Source: Babylonia areolata
Taxonomy: Eukaryota; Mollusca; Gastropoda; Neogastropoda; Buccinidae
Length of the DNA: 64,000 nt
Direction of reading: 5' to 3'
NCBI RefSeq assembly: GCF_041734735.1
Contig: NC_134901.1
Location: 28,287,357-28,351,356, forward strand
Part shown: in pieces, positions 30,993 to 42,378 of the stretch
Layout: the number at the start of each line of letters is the position of its first letter
How positions within the stretch are numbered: position 1 is the stretch's first letter
Made by a program: the position numbers and the translations under genes
Notes under the pieces: generated by a model
What the model was told of the DNA's origin: nothing
What the model saw: only the letters and a program-made list of their open reading frames with translations
The model's database searches: none

Positions 30993-31262
30993 TTCCACAT
31001 TCTGTTCTCTCTCTCTCTCTCCTTTCCTTTCTTAGTCCCCTCCCCCTTGCCCATCCCCACCCCCCTTCCCTCCATCTCAACCTCCCCACTTTTCATTCAA
31101 ATATACAGAAATGTTGAATTCTAATTGATGATAACAATCATCATCATCATCATAGAAATGATGATAATCCAAATAATAATGATAATAATAATATTAATAA
31201 TATCATTTATTTTCAGTCAAATACCATCATCTTAGATGAACAGACTATAAGTAAATATATGA
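30993..31262. repeat. Dispersed repeat, second copy of 16788-17045
   Basis: Shares CCACATTCTGTTCTCT, CTTTCTTAGTCCCCTCC, TTTTCATTC-AATATACAGAAATG and ATATCATTTATTTTCAGTC with 16788-17045 in the same orientation. The first copy lies in a probable LINE 3' UTR, so this one may be an isolated 3' end of the same family. Confidence 0.7.
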
Positions 31263-31762
31263 ATCCCCATCCCATCACTTAAACATGTTCATGGTCTACC
31301 TATATTTACCAAACTACCATGATTTACACACACTACTTTTGAAAGCAGACACAAATGCATGCACACATGAACACACATGACATGGCACACAGCACATGCT
31401 GCATGGAACTTTGTCATACACACAGACAAAATCATTTGCTGTATATGATACTGATGCCTGCATGGTGGAGAACGCTGGTCACCACATACACATACACTAA
31501 AGAAAAAGAGAGACGGGCGGTCATAAAGATGTTTATACTCTCTCTCTCTGTGTCTTGGTGTATGTCCCTCTCTCTCTCTCTCTTGGATTTGGCAAGTGAA
31601 AATACCCTTAACTCGCTTCTAAGTCTTCATTGATGTGCTTAAAAAAAATTTTTTAACTGAAATCTTTAGCATTATCTTTTGCAGACTATGCAATGTTGGA
31701 CATTCTTCTTATAACACTGAAACCTAAAAAAAGAAAAAAAAAAGAAAAGAGAAAAAAAAGCA
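31263..31762. other. Intergenic with small (CT)n patches
   Basis: CACA-rich and CT-rich short patches (31330-31400, 31538-31582) and an A/G-rich run (31725-31762). No gene seen. Confidence 0.4.
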
Positions 31763-32012
31763 GTTTTAACATTAAAAATACTATCTGGTATTGCTCCACC
31801 ATCAATTACTAGTTCCTTTCGTGTTAGTGTTAATCGCCATGTTCATAAGATAATGCTGCTTCTTCCAAGAATCTTTTCAAAATCCAGCCTCATGTGATCT
31901 GGTGGTTTGCTTTCGAGTAACATTTCATTCTCTCTTTATGCCCATACTATATTAAGTAGATTCAAAGATGCCTATCATTCACATTTAATGAAAGAATTTG
32001 CCAACAGTTTGA
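31763..32012 (+). mobile_element. LINE ORF2 C-terminal remnant
   Basis: One frame reads LKILSGIAPPSITSSF, then RVSVNRHVHK, an internal stop after KSSLM, and later LSRFKDAYHSHLMKEF. The pattern (K.L.G.APP.......F....N.H....LPR.F.KSS....G....) is the C-terminal part of Jockey/CR1-type LINE proteins. About 80 codons remain. Confidence 0.55.
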
Positions 32013-32335
32013 TGATTTTGATTGAAATTTCTGTCTTCCTCTGTGTCAGTCTCCTTCAGTCTGTCAGCCCGCCTCTATCTTAGTCTGTCAGTGACGCTTA
32101 ATGTTACTGAACGTGTGTGCGCACACTTTCATCAGGCAAAATTATGCAGGTGTAAACAGAAGGCTGTGCAATGTTGTGCCATGACTGAAACGACATAATG
32201 TGTTAACACAGTAATGCTCTGTATTAGTAATGATAAATAGATTAGTAAAAATGGAGCAGATTCACCTGTTTTTAAATTGTGTACAATAAATTCACACAAA
32301 ATATTTTTTGTACATACCTATTTTCTTCGCGCACC

Positions 32336-32374
<39 letters not shown>

Positions 32375-32450
32375 ACACACATTTATGCATGCGCGTTAAA
32401 TAAAATAAAATTTTAATTCAGAAGAAGAAATATTTTGCGGGAGTGTGGGA
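32013..32450. other. Intergenic, nothing recognised
   Basis: Unique-looking sequence with a (CA)n patch at 32338-32380. Confidence 0.4.
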
Positions 32451-32454
32451 GGGA

Positions 32455-32510
32455 GCGTGTCGATACTCCCCCGTGTCGATACTCCCCCGTGTCAATACTC
32501 CCCCGTACAC
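32455..32510. repeat. CGTGTCGATACTCCCC tandem repeat
   Basis: Three copies of a 16-17 base unit. The reverse complement of the same unit appears three times at 42338-42378, about 9.9 kb away. Followed here by a (GT)n array to 32566. Confidence 0.85.
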
Positions 32511-32514
32511 ACAC

Positions 32515-32530
32515 ACGTGTGTGTGTGTGT

Positions 32531-32567
<37 letters not shown>

Positions 32568-32664
32568 GATTTGTCTTTTTCAATTTAGCGTCTTCTAGCC
32601 ATAAGTTGTTATTTGACAAAGTAGGTGGGGAAAGACGGCTACTGGTGAGGGAAAAGTTACTGTT

Positions 32665-32706
<42 letters not shown>
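32515..32706. repeat. (GT)n microsatellites
   Basis: Two (GT)n arrays (about 32516-32566 and 32668-32706) separated by about 100 bases of unique sequence. Confidence 0.95.
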
Positions 32707-33235
32707 GGATAATTATAATTGGTGAAATTTTGCTTAAGAATTGAGATTACAATAAAACATCCTTAGAACGAAATGCTAATGATAATAGTAAGCGAACTTG
32801 ACCAATCAACAAAGATTTGAATCAGTATGATTAAGCATTAATAACCAATATAATGTAATGCGATTAGCAACATATAAACAGGTAAAAAAGATATTAATTA
32901 ATTGTATGATTTATTTATGGCATAGGGTTTTGAGGGGTGGGGTTATACGTCAGTGTTTGCATGGATTGTTCATGTTTTCGATTCTTTTTATTGATTGTTT
33001 TCAAACACACACACAGAGCGTTTTGCTGCTGTAAGATGTAGCACGGATAATTCATGTTACATAATTTGTAATACATAAAATAAAGAAGGCAATTAATCAG
33101 TTGTGTGTAGCAATTACCGCTCGTTGCATTTAAAAAAAACCATATATTTTCGTTTCGTTTTTATTGATTATTTTCACACACACACACACACGGCGCGTGT
33201 GCATACACTGACATTGTTGGACCTCGATATATTAT
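32707..33235. other. Intergenic, nothing recognised
   Basis: AT-rich. The phrases at 32990-33030 and 33150-33195 (TTTTTATTGATT followed by TTTTCA and CACACA) are duplicated around short CA arrays. No gene. Confidence 0.4.
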
Positions 33236-33253
33236 CACCAACCAGTAAAGTTT

Positions 33254-33682
33254 ACCCCCCCCCCCCACGCCCCTCCCCCTCGGCCCCCCATTCTTTGGCC
33301 AAGCCGCCGCACTATGCTTTGATCCCGCTGCCTGACCCAATCTTCCAACCTTTTATGGGCCACTTTTATGGCCTTTTTATGGCCCGATCTTGGAGTGCCC
33401 CACCCCAGATGCAGATGTGAAGGGGCCGATGAGGAGACGTCACACATAAGACAAAGACCCACATTTAAGAACACACACACGCACACACACACACGCACAC
33501 ACATACACACATGCACACACACACACGCACACATGAACGCACACACAAACGCACACACACGGACCCTCTGACGCCTCCCCTCCCACCCTCATACATTCCC
33601 ATTGCCCACATACACACCCACCACCCACATACACACATACATATTCACATACATAATTCAAATGCACGCGCTAGCATACACA

Positions 33683-33731
<49 letters not shown>

Positions 33732-33877
33732 CGACACAGTGAGCACAACAGACACAAAAGTTGTACGTTTTATGATGCAGCCAAGTGTTGGAGATAACAC
33801 GATGGCAAAGATATAAGCGCCAGATAATACAGGGTGCGATCGCCGCCGTGCGCGCACGCACGCACGCAAGCACCCAC

Positions 33878-33923
<46 letters not shown>

Positions 33924-33925
33924 AC
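33254..33925. repeat. C-rich and (CA)n microsatellite cluster
   Basis: A poly(C) patch at 33256-33269, then CA-rich arrays at 33470-33560, 33605-33660, 33681-33731 and 33878-33920. Open frames in this stretch are translated microsatellite. Confidence 0.9.
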
Positions 33926-34300
33926 TCGAGGCTTACACATGTTGCGGCACATATTGTCGCCATGCACATAATTATTGTCGCCGGCAATGTATGCCAGGAG
34001 AGACACACCAAAAGATCAACTGCACCGGCGACACTGCATGCGAGCTATAACATATTGCGGCATATAATACACACATTTTCAAAATTCATATGAGGCTTAG
34101 TAACGATGCAAAGAGCATATATTACGTAATTTTGAAAACGCACTCTCTAACTTAACAATACCACATTAAATACACATAATTAAAATACCTGTCTGAATAT
34201 CTGTTGGACTCTTTCATAGACTAATGCCTACACATGTGTACACTCTACAAGCTTGATTATTGGGTGTTTGAAGTGATTTATGAATATTTTTAATCTGAAA
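33926..34300. other. Intergenic, nothing recognised
   Basis: Short repeated phrases around ACATATTGCGGCA/ATTGTCGCC (33945-34065). No gene. Confidence 0.4.
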
Positions 34301-34339
34301 GTGCTGTGTCAGGAATATAGTAAATTAAACACAATAAAT

Positions 34340-35240
34340 GGAAATACAGTGTACATTATATACAGTTGCACTATTCATTGGAAACTCTATACCAGCATCA
34401 CCATCTGTCTGCCTGTTTATCCATCCATCTCACTCTCTCTCTCTCTCTCTCTTTTCTTTCTTTCTCTCTCTGTCTCTCCCTCTCCCCCCCCCCCCCTGTC
34501 CTTTTTGCCAGGATGAACTGAAACTGAATACCATTTATTGTTTGTTATATGTACATTGATTTGCGGATGAATTTCTTCAAGACTGTTTAAATATGTTTCC
34601 AAGGACACTTCTCCGATCAAACAACAAGCAGATGAATTGTCGAGTATCAAAATTTATTTTCCACGTGATCAAAAGGAGAAACAATCTACTCAGACATAAT
34701 TTAGTAAAATGTCACGTCCATGAACAGAATAAAATTGTGTGATGCTGTTCAAGTATCATAATACCCCTTCCCGTGCCACCCTCCAGTCCCCTGGTTTTGA
34801 ATTGTGGTCCATAGCCAAAGTTTATTAAAACATTTTCGTTCGCTCGTTAGTTCTCTCTTTGAACTCACCGCACTCTTTCTTCTCTAAAATCCACATCAGT
34901 CCAATGATATATTCAACTCTGTCTCTGTCTTTGTCTGTCTCTGTATCTCTCTGTGTCTCTGTCTGTCTGTCTCTCTCTCCCTCCCTCCCTCCCCAACTGA
35001 TTTACATGATATTTAACTACACAATTCATTTGAAACTCCACACCCCTCTCTCTCACTCTCTCTCTCTCTCTCTCTTCACTGTATCTCTCTCTGTCTCTGT
35101 CTATCTCTCTGTCTCTGTCTCTTTTTCTTTCTCTCCCTCCTTCATTTTCTGTTTTTGTTTCTGTCTGTCTGTCTGTCTGTCTCTCCTCACATTTTCTCCA
35201 CCAGATGAACAATGTATTAACGAATATAAGGACCAACAAT
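34340..35240. repeat. Duplicated CT-rich segment
   Basis: 34360-34560 (ATTCATTGGAAACTC, (CT)n, CC-rich, CCAGGATGAACTG) and 34995-35225 (ATTCATTTGAAACTC, (CT)n, CACCAGATGAAC) are related in the same orientation, with CT-rich DNA (34915-34990) between. A poly(C) run follows at 35321-35335. Confidence 0.55.
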
Positions 35241-35339
35241 ATGTATACTGGTTTCGAAGGAACACAAAGCAGAATGTTAAGGTGGTAAACTAGTGTCCCA
35301 AATTTACTACATTTTCAACCCCCCCCCCCCCCCCCGATA

Positions 35340-36545
35340 AATACATATACATCTTTCTCCATTCCTTCCTCACCTCCTATCTCTTGGTACAAACAGACGG
35401 ACATTCTCTTCCTCCTGTCCTACTCTCTCCCTCATCTCCCCCTCTCATCCCTATCCTACCCCCAACTCCTACATGGTTCTACCCTCCCTCCTCCATCTCC
35501 CACCTTCTCCACCCTGTCCTACTCTCCAACTGCCCATTTTCCTCCCAATCCCCTGTACTACTCTCCCTCCCCCATCTCTTTCCTCCGCTCTCTAACCCTA
35601 TGTGCCATCTACACCTCCTGATCCCCCCACCTATGTCACCACTGTGCTAATTACCCCCACCCCCCCACCCTTACACTCCCCTATCCTCCTACCCCTATAT
35701 CCTCCCTGTCCTACTCTCACTCCACTGAAGTACCTTCCATCTGACATATTCACCCACAGACATATAAAAAAAAAAAAAAAAAAGGAAGAAAGACCACACA
35801 TTTTCCTCCAAAGAACGGAGGAGTAGAGTTATAGAGTGTGATCCCCTCAGAGATCGCCCTAACTCAGAACTTAATTTGGCCAACACTTTTCCCGCTACAA
35901 TGCCACCCAACCAAACTAAAATACTCATAATGTCCTGGTGTATCCACTTTCAAAATTTTAGCATATTTCCTTCTTGGATTTCTTTTAACTTCCCCATCTT
36001 TACTGCTTTATCAATGATACTAAAGCCCCATATTCATTTCATATAATGTTCTTGCATAATTTTATTTGGCATGATTATCATATTTTGTTGCTTTTTTCGC
36101 CCTTTTATCCCTCCCCCCAAAAACATTCTTGCATAATTACCTTATTTATAAAATTATACGAGACGTTACATGACAAATAGATAAGGTGTGATGCATCAGT
36201 AACGTTACTCAATTGCTCCCAGCGTGTATACTGATCAGCAAACAATGTTTTTGCATCGTGTTAAACTGCACGTGAAGCGGAGAAATCAAAGGATTATGTC
36301 GTTATGGAAAAAACAAACAAACAAAAAACAAACAAACAACAACTAAATATTTGGTCGGAAATTACTGCCCTTGGCCTAACAGAGGGAACATCCATCTTCA
36401 CTCCCCCTTACTGCCAATATTCGACAACTGACTGAGTAATATCCGTCACTCTCCACACCACCCTCCTGTCTCTGTCTAATTCTTCATCATGATCAAAGTG
36501 TAATGTGTTCAGTCTTAAGGATAAAGTCCTGTCATGCACGGGATT
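35340..36545 (-). repeat. Large inverted repeat, left arm
   Basis: Read on the minus strand this matches 36890-37890: shared blocks include GATGTTCCCTCTGTTA, CAAGGGCAGTAATTTCC, GTATACACGCTG, GTTTGGTTGGGTGGCATTGTAG, GAGTTAGGGCGATCTCTG and GGAGGAAAATGTGTGGTCTT. Identity looks like 75-85% with indels. The outer third is C/T-rich DNA. No coding frame of interest; the element class is unknown. Confidence 0.85.
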
Positions 36546-36580
36546 GAATGATAAGTGACTTCAACACACACACACACACG

Positions 36581-36637
<57 letters not shown>

Positions 36638-36756
36638 GCACTCACGCACACACGTGTGCACACACACGTGCACCAAATAAATAAATATATTTCTCTCCAT
36701 TCCTCCCTCCCTCTCAACACACACACACACACACACACTCACACACACACGCACGC

Positions 36757-36796
<40 letters not shown>

Positions 36797-36889
36797 CAAG
36801 AGAGGGGTGAGAGAGGCTTGGAGATAGATTTATATTTGTTTGTTTATGTGCGTGCGTCTTTTTAAGCCACTGATGATTAGATATGTTCA
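36546..36889. repeat. Loop of the inverted repeat with (CA)n arrays
   Basis: Two (CA)n arrays (36565-36635 and 36718-36791) and then about 95 bases (36796-36889) that recur directly at 37828-37920, at the far end of the right arm. Confidence 0.85.
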
Positions 36890-37890
36890 ATTCCGTGCAT
36901 GATAAGACAATATCCCAAAGTCTGAGCAGATTATATTTTGATCTTGATGATGAATAAGACAGAGAAAGACAGGAAGGTGGGATGGTGAGTACGGATATGA
37001 CTCAGTCGATTGTTGAATATTGGCACAAAGGGTAGTGAAAGTGGATGTTCCCTCTGTTAATCCAAGGGCAGTAATTTCCAACTAAACCCATTGGCTTTTT
37101 TACCCAAACAACATAATCATTTGATTTTTCCACTTCACATGCGGTTTGACACGATGGTAAAGCATTGTTTGCTCATGAGTATACACGCTGAGAGCAGCTG
37201 AGTAACTTTAGTGATGTATCACACCTTATCTTTTTGTCATGTAACGTCTTATGTTAATAAGATAATTATGTAAGATTTGTTTTCGTAAAAGGGTGAAAAA
37301 CCAAGAAAATATGGTAATCATGCCGTATCAAATTATGCAAGATCATTGTATGAAATGAATATAGGGCTTTGGTATCATTGATAAAGCAGTAAATGTTCGG
37401 GAAACGAAAAGAATTGAGAGAAGGAAATACGCTAAATTTGCTAAAAGTGGACACACCAGGTCATTATGAATATTTTAGTTTGGTTGGGTGGCATTGTAGG
37501 AAAAAATGTTGGCAGAAACTAGCTCTGAGTTAGGGCGATCTCTGTGGGGATCACACCCAATAACTCTACTCCTCTGTTCTTTGGAGGAAAATGTGTGGTC
37601 TTTCTTCCTTTTTTTTCTTTGTGTGTGTTTGTCTGTGTTAGTTTTGTGACAGGTCAGATGGAAGAGGTTAGGCTGTGGAGGAAGGGGGGACAGTAGGGAA
37701 GTAGGAGAGGGTGGGATTGGGGGGATAGGAAGAAACTATGAGGGGGGTAAGGGAGAGTAGGACAAGGGGTGGGATGGAGAAGGTAGAGTACGAAAGGTGG
37801 GGGGATGGTGGCAGGGAGAGTAGGACACACCAAGAGAGTGGTGAGGAGTGATGTAAATAGATTTATGTTTATTTGCTCATGTACGTGTGT
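36890..37890 (+). repeat. Large inverted repeat, right arm
   Basis: Counterpart of 35340-36545. It is flanked on both sides by a related segment of about 180 bases (36796-36975 and 37828-38005; CACCAAGAGAG, GTGTCTTTTTAA, ATAAGACAATATCC), so the arm lies between direct repeats. G/A-rich at 37655-37825. Confidence 0.85.
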
Positions 37891-38029
37891 CTTTTTAACT
37901 CACTGTTTATTAGATATATCGTATTCCGTGCATAATAAGACAATATCCTAAAGACTGAACAGAGATTTTGATCTTAATGAAGAATTAGACAGACCCACAC
38001 AGGGAAGGGGAGATAAAAGGATCCCTAAA

Positions 38030-40497
38030 CAAAGCCTGCCTCACCTAGTACCTAGTAGGAAACCGCACCTACTTGGACATCCAACACCAGCAGTCGAAAA
38101 CAACAGAAGAAAAGAACCAGGAGTCATGCCCTGACTCTGGGTGCCTGGAATGTTCGCACCCTTTGGGACAGAGACGACAGACCAGAAAGGCACACAGCGC
38201 TCATTGTTTGAATGCTAGATCGCTACACGTTGGACATAGCAGCCCTGAGCGAAACCAGGTTTGCCGGTGAAACCCAGCTGGAGGAAGTTGGAGGGAGCTA
38301 CACCTTCTACTGCACTGGGAAGCCAGAAGGCACCCCAAGAACCTCAGGCATGGGTTTTGCCATACAAACCAAACTTGCACGACAGCTTGACAGCCTTCCA
38401 CGTGGGATAAACGATAGGCTGATGACCCTGCGTCTGAAGCTGTCCGAGGACCGCTTCGCCAGAGTTATCAGCTGCTATGTCCTGGCGATGACCAACTCTG
38501 ATGACATCAAAGAAGCCTTCTACAAGGAGCTCAGCTGCACCATTTCAGCGGTAGACAGACAGGACAGGCTAATTATCCTTGGGGATTTCAATACCCGCGT
38601 CAGCGTGGACTTCTCCTCGTGGCCAAAAGTCCAAGGACAGCACGGCACTGGCAAGTGCAACTCCAACGGACTGCTTCTGCTCTCGCTCTGCACGCAGCAT
38701 GGACTGACCATCACCAACACCCTCTTCCAACAAGCGGACAAGTACAAGAACATATGGATGCACCCCCGCTCCAAGCAGTGGCACATGCTGGACTATGTGA
38801 TTGTCCGGCAGAGGGACAGAGGTGATGTTTCCAGTACACGCTGCATGAGAGGAGCAGTCTGTTGGTCGGACCATCGCCTTGCACGCAGTAACATCAGACT
38901 TGCACGCAAGCTCCAGCCAGCCAGGCAGAAACCCCCTAGGAAGCTGAACACCACCGCCTTCCCATCACCAAAGACTTGCCAGCAAGATCTTCGCCCGCAT
39001 CATACTGAACAGACTGGTTGACCATGTCTCCAACACTGTCATCCCTGAAGCACAGTGCAGCTTCCGCTCAGGCAGGGGAACATGTAACATGGTGTTTGCC
39101 GTACGCCAGATGCAAGAGAAGTGCCGTGAGCAGAACAAGGAGCTCCACGTGGTCTTTGTAGACCTGACTAAGGCCTTCGACACGGTGAACCGCCGTGGTC
39201 TATGGAAGATCCTCCTAAAGTTCGACTGCCCAGAGACCCTAATCCAGCTGATTGCGTCATTCCACGATGGCATGCAGGCAAGAGTACAGGAAAATACTGA
39301 CATGTCAGATCCGTTCCCTGTGGTAAATGGAGTGAAGCAGGGCTGCGTCCTGGCACCCACACTGTTTTCCATTCTCTTCTCTGCCATGCTGATTGACGCC
39401 TTCCAAGACTGTGACCGGGGCATCTACATTCAGTTTCGCACAGATGGCAATCTTTTCAACTTGCGGCGACTCCACGCTAGGTCCAGGGTGTTTGGGGCAA
39501 TGTTGAGAGAGTTCCTCTTCGCTGATGCCTGCGCGCTTGCTGCACACACACATGAGGACATGCAGTTCATTATGGACAGGTTCTCAACCTCCTGCAGGCG
39601 CTTTGGACTCACCATCAGCCTCAGCAAGACCGAGTCCATGTATCAACCAGCTAGTTCACAGAACGCCAGTGCCTACCCCCCACCTGCAATCAAGATGACA
39701 CAGAGATCAAGTCAGTCGACAAGTTTTGCTACCTGGGCAGCACCCTATGCAGCAACGGAGCCCTTGATGCAGAAGTGACGCTGCGCATCGCCAAGGCCAG
39801 CTCCGCCTTTGGCAGACTCAACAATAAGCTGTGGAACAACAAAGGCATCAGGCTCAGCACCAAAATCAAAACCACATTGTTGTACTGTTGTGAAACATGG
39901 ACGACGTATCGCCGTCACATTCAACAACTTGAGCAGTTTCACCAGAGATGCCTATGAAAGATCCTCGGCATAAAGTGGCAAGACAGGGTTTCCAACCTCC
40001 AGGTCCTAGAGAGGAGCGGCCTGCCCAGCATCGAAAGCCTGCTGATCCAGTGCCAGCTACGCTGGACAGGACACGTTGTCCGCATGACAGACAGCAGGAT
40101 CCCGAAGATGCTACTGTATGGCCAGCTGAAGGAAGGCCACCGCGAACTTGGAAGACCCTGCAAGCGCTTCAAGGACACCTTGAAGACAAACCTCAAAGCC
40201 TGTGACATAGACATCGCTTCCTGGGAAACTGATGCCCTTGACCGCTCTCGCTGGAGGATGCTGTGCTCCAGTGGCATAAAGACGTTTGAAAACAAGTGAA
40301 CGCTGGCCATTAAGGAGAAGCGTGAGCGAAGGAAGCAGGGCTCAACTTCTGGAGACGTTTTCCCTTGCAACACCTGTGGGAAGTGCTGCGCATCCAGAAT
40401 CGGCCTCTTCTCCCATATGAGGGCACACACCGACAGATAAGCCTGCTTGCCTATTCATCCGTCGGTTCGACGGGAGACTCCATCATCATCATCATTA
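38030..40497 (+). mobile_element. LINE with APE endonuclease, RT and C-terminal C2H2 finger; internally deleted
   Basis: The 5' part encodes an APE-type endonuclease: GAWNVRTL at about 38137, ALSETRF (38244), LIILGDFNTRV (38569) and CWSDHRLA (38860). At about 38965 it jumps straight to the RT (SFRSGRGTCNMVFAVRQMQE at 39060), dropping the linker and the first RT blocks. RT motifs follow: FVDLTKAFDTVNR, GVKQGCVLAPTLF and LFADACALAAH, where the usual catalytic FADD reads FADA. Further on are WQDRVSNLQVLERSGLPSI and ESLLIQCQLRWTGHVVRM, then a C-terminal finger CNTCGKCCASRIGLFSHMRA (about 40363). The 3' end is a (CAT)n tail at 40481-40497. Frame changes near 39750 and elsewhere make it inactive. 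I recall the same architecture from a family common in molluscs and fish, probably RTE/Rex-like; the clade name is uncertain. Confidence 0.85.
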
Positions 40498-40504
40498 TGT
40501 TCTC

Positions 40505-40605
40505 CCAGGTCAGCCTTGGTCAGTGACCAGTGGTGGTCTGGTGGTCAGCGACGGTCAGTGGTCAGCAATGGTCATTGATGGTCAGCGGTCATTGGTGGTA
40601 GACCT
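40505..40605. repeat. GGTCAGTGGTCAGC minisatellite after the LINE tail
   Basis: About ten degenerate 8-12 base units, related to the GTGGTCA array at 9440-9970. It starts only a few bases after the LINE (CAT)n tail. Confidence 0.75.
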
Positions 40606-41105
40606 TCAAGTGACCATAACCTTCCCCCCGCCCCCTCACACACACACATACACACCCCTTACCCAGGCGGGAGGAGGGGGGGGGGGTTCAAAATGATTTC
40701 CCGAAAGTTTTATCAATTTGCCATCCAAATATACCTGTCTGCCAAAAACGATTTACGGTATGAATATACCAGGGTATGATTAAAAAAGACACTGTTTTTA
40801 TATTGTCGAGAAAGTGTGTGATCAACAAAAATGATATGTTGTTATTAAAGAAGTGTCCTATTTGACTAAGATTAGGTTTGTAGAGATTCATATTATATCA
40901 CTCAGTCTTTTACTATCAAGAATGACCAGTTAAAATATACCCTAGCGTTACAGGCGTTCTGTTACTGACCTTTTTTTTTCAGTGGTATTTTTCTTTCCAG
41001 TTTGAACTTATTCCATAAAGTCCTTCTTGGTTTTCTTTGTAAATTGTGACAAATTACATTAACATTAAAACCATCATCGATACTGAATCTCGTATCGCGG
41101 CGAAA
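40606..41105. other. Intergenic, nothing recognised
   Basis: A C/G-rich patch (40620-40690) then AT-rich sequence. No gene seen. Confidence 0.4.
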
Positions 41106-41108
41106 CAG

Positions 41109-41113
41109 TGTGA

Positions 41114-41170
<57 letters not shown>
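41109..41170. repeat. (GT)n microsatellite
   Basis: About 30 GT units. Confidence 0.95.
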
Positions 41171-41171
<1 letters not shown>

Positions 41172-41247
41172 TGTTCACCGAATAATGTATTTACTCTGTG
41201 TCAGCGGGATGCGTATAATTATGTTTGTGTATAAGTGTGTGTGTGCG

Positions 41248-41280
41248 GGCAGAGAGACAGAGAGAGAAAGAGACAGAGAC

Positions 41281-41313
<33 letters not shown>

Positions 41314-41381
41314 ATAAAAGAGAGATAATGAGAGATAGTGGCAGAGAGGGGGAGCGATAAAGAAACAGAAAATGAGAGATG

Positions 41382-41459
<78 letters not shown>

Positions 41460-41903
41460 TCGGAACTGTTTTAATGTAAGGCCCACAATACAAAAGGACT
41501 GGGGTCGGGAGAGATAGACATAGAGAGAGAAAGAGAGTGAGAGAGAGAGAGTGGCAGAGATGGGGAGACAGACGGAGAGAGAGAGGGATACAGAGAGAGA
41601 GAGAGAGAGAGAGAGTGGCAGAGATGGGGTGACAGAGAGAGGGGCAGAGAGGGGGAGACAGAGTGAGAGAGAAAGAGAGAGAGAGAGCGGCAGAGAGGGG
41701 GAGAGACAGAGAAACAGAAAATGAGAGACGGAGAGTGAGAGAGAGAGAGAGACAGAGGGAAGAGAGAGAATGAGAGAGAGAGAGACTGACAGAGGGAAGA
41801 GAGAGAACTGATGAGAGAGACAGAGAGAGAGAGAGACTGACAGAGAGAGAGAGGCAGAGAGGGGAGAGACAGAGAAACAGAAAATGAGAGACGGAGGCGG
41901 TGA

Positions 41904-41934
<31 letters not shown>

Positions 41935-42112
41935 GAAACTGATAGAGAGAAGAGAGAGAATGAGAGAGACACAGAGAGAGAGAGATGCAGAGAGGGGGAG
42001 AGACAGAGAAACAGAAAATGCCGAGAGACGGAGAGTGAGTGAGAGAGAGAGAAAAAATTGACAGAAAGAGAGAAACAGAAAATGAGAGACGAAGAGAGAG
42101 AGAGAGCGTTTC
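41248..42112. repeat. GA-rich purine block, 0.86 kb
   Basis: Nearly pure purine on the plus strand. It includes (GA)n at 41378-41457 and then a degenerate higher-order repeat with GACAGAGAAACAGAAAATGA as its landmark (about 41352, 41705, 41870, 42004 and 42066), spaced irregularly. Only 41458-41520 is ordinary sequence. The long minus-strand open frames are Leu/Ser translations of this repeat. Confidence 0.9.
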
Positions 42113-42337
42113 CCCGCAGACACACGGAGTCGCGATGAAAAAGTCTGAGTCCACTCCACACAACAGCGGGCCCAACACACAAGTCGCTGCTCAACTCTGA
42201 AGGTGGACGGCTGGTATGAAGAGAACACATAACACATTCATCATTCCACAACACATCTTTGATCAAGCAGAAAGCATTATCAGTCACAAATGTATACATA
42301 CATCTGTATTTGACTGTTTTTGGATCTTTGTGAGAGG

Positions 42338-42378
42338 GAGTATTGACACGGGGGAGTATCGACACGGGGGAGTATCGG
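42338..42378. repeat. GGGGGAGTATCGACACG tandem repeat
   Basis: Three units, reverse complement of those at 32455-32510, followed by GGGCTGACCCC. The same GGGCTGACCCC phrase ends the array at 10160-10175. Confidence 0.85.

Noticed and set aside
38965-38975. Intron between the endonuclease and RT of the LINE
   Set aside because: LINEs are not normally spliced, and the junction shows loss of sequence, not an inserted GT-AG interval.
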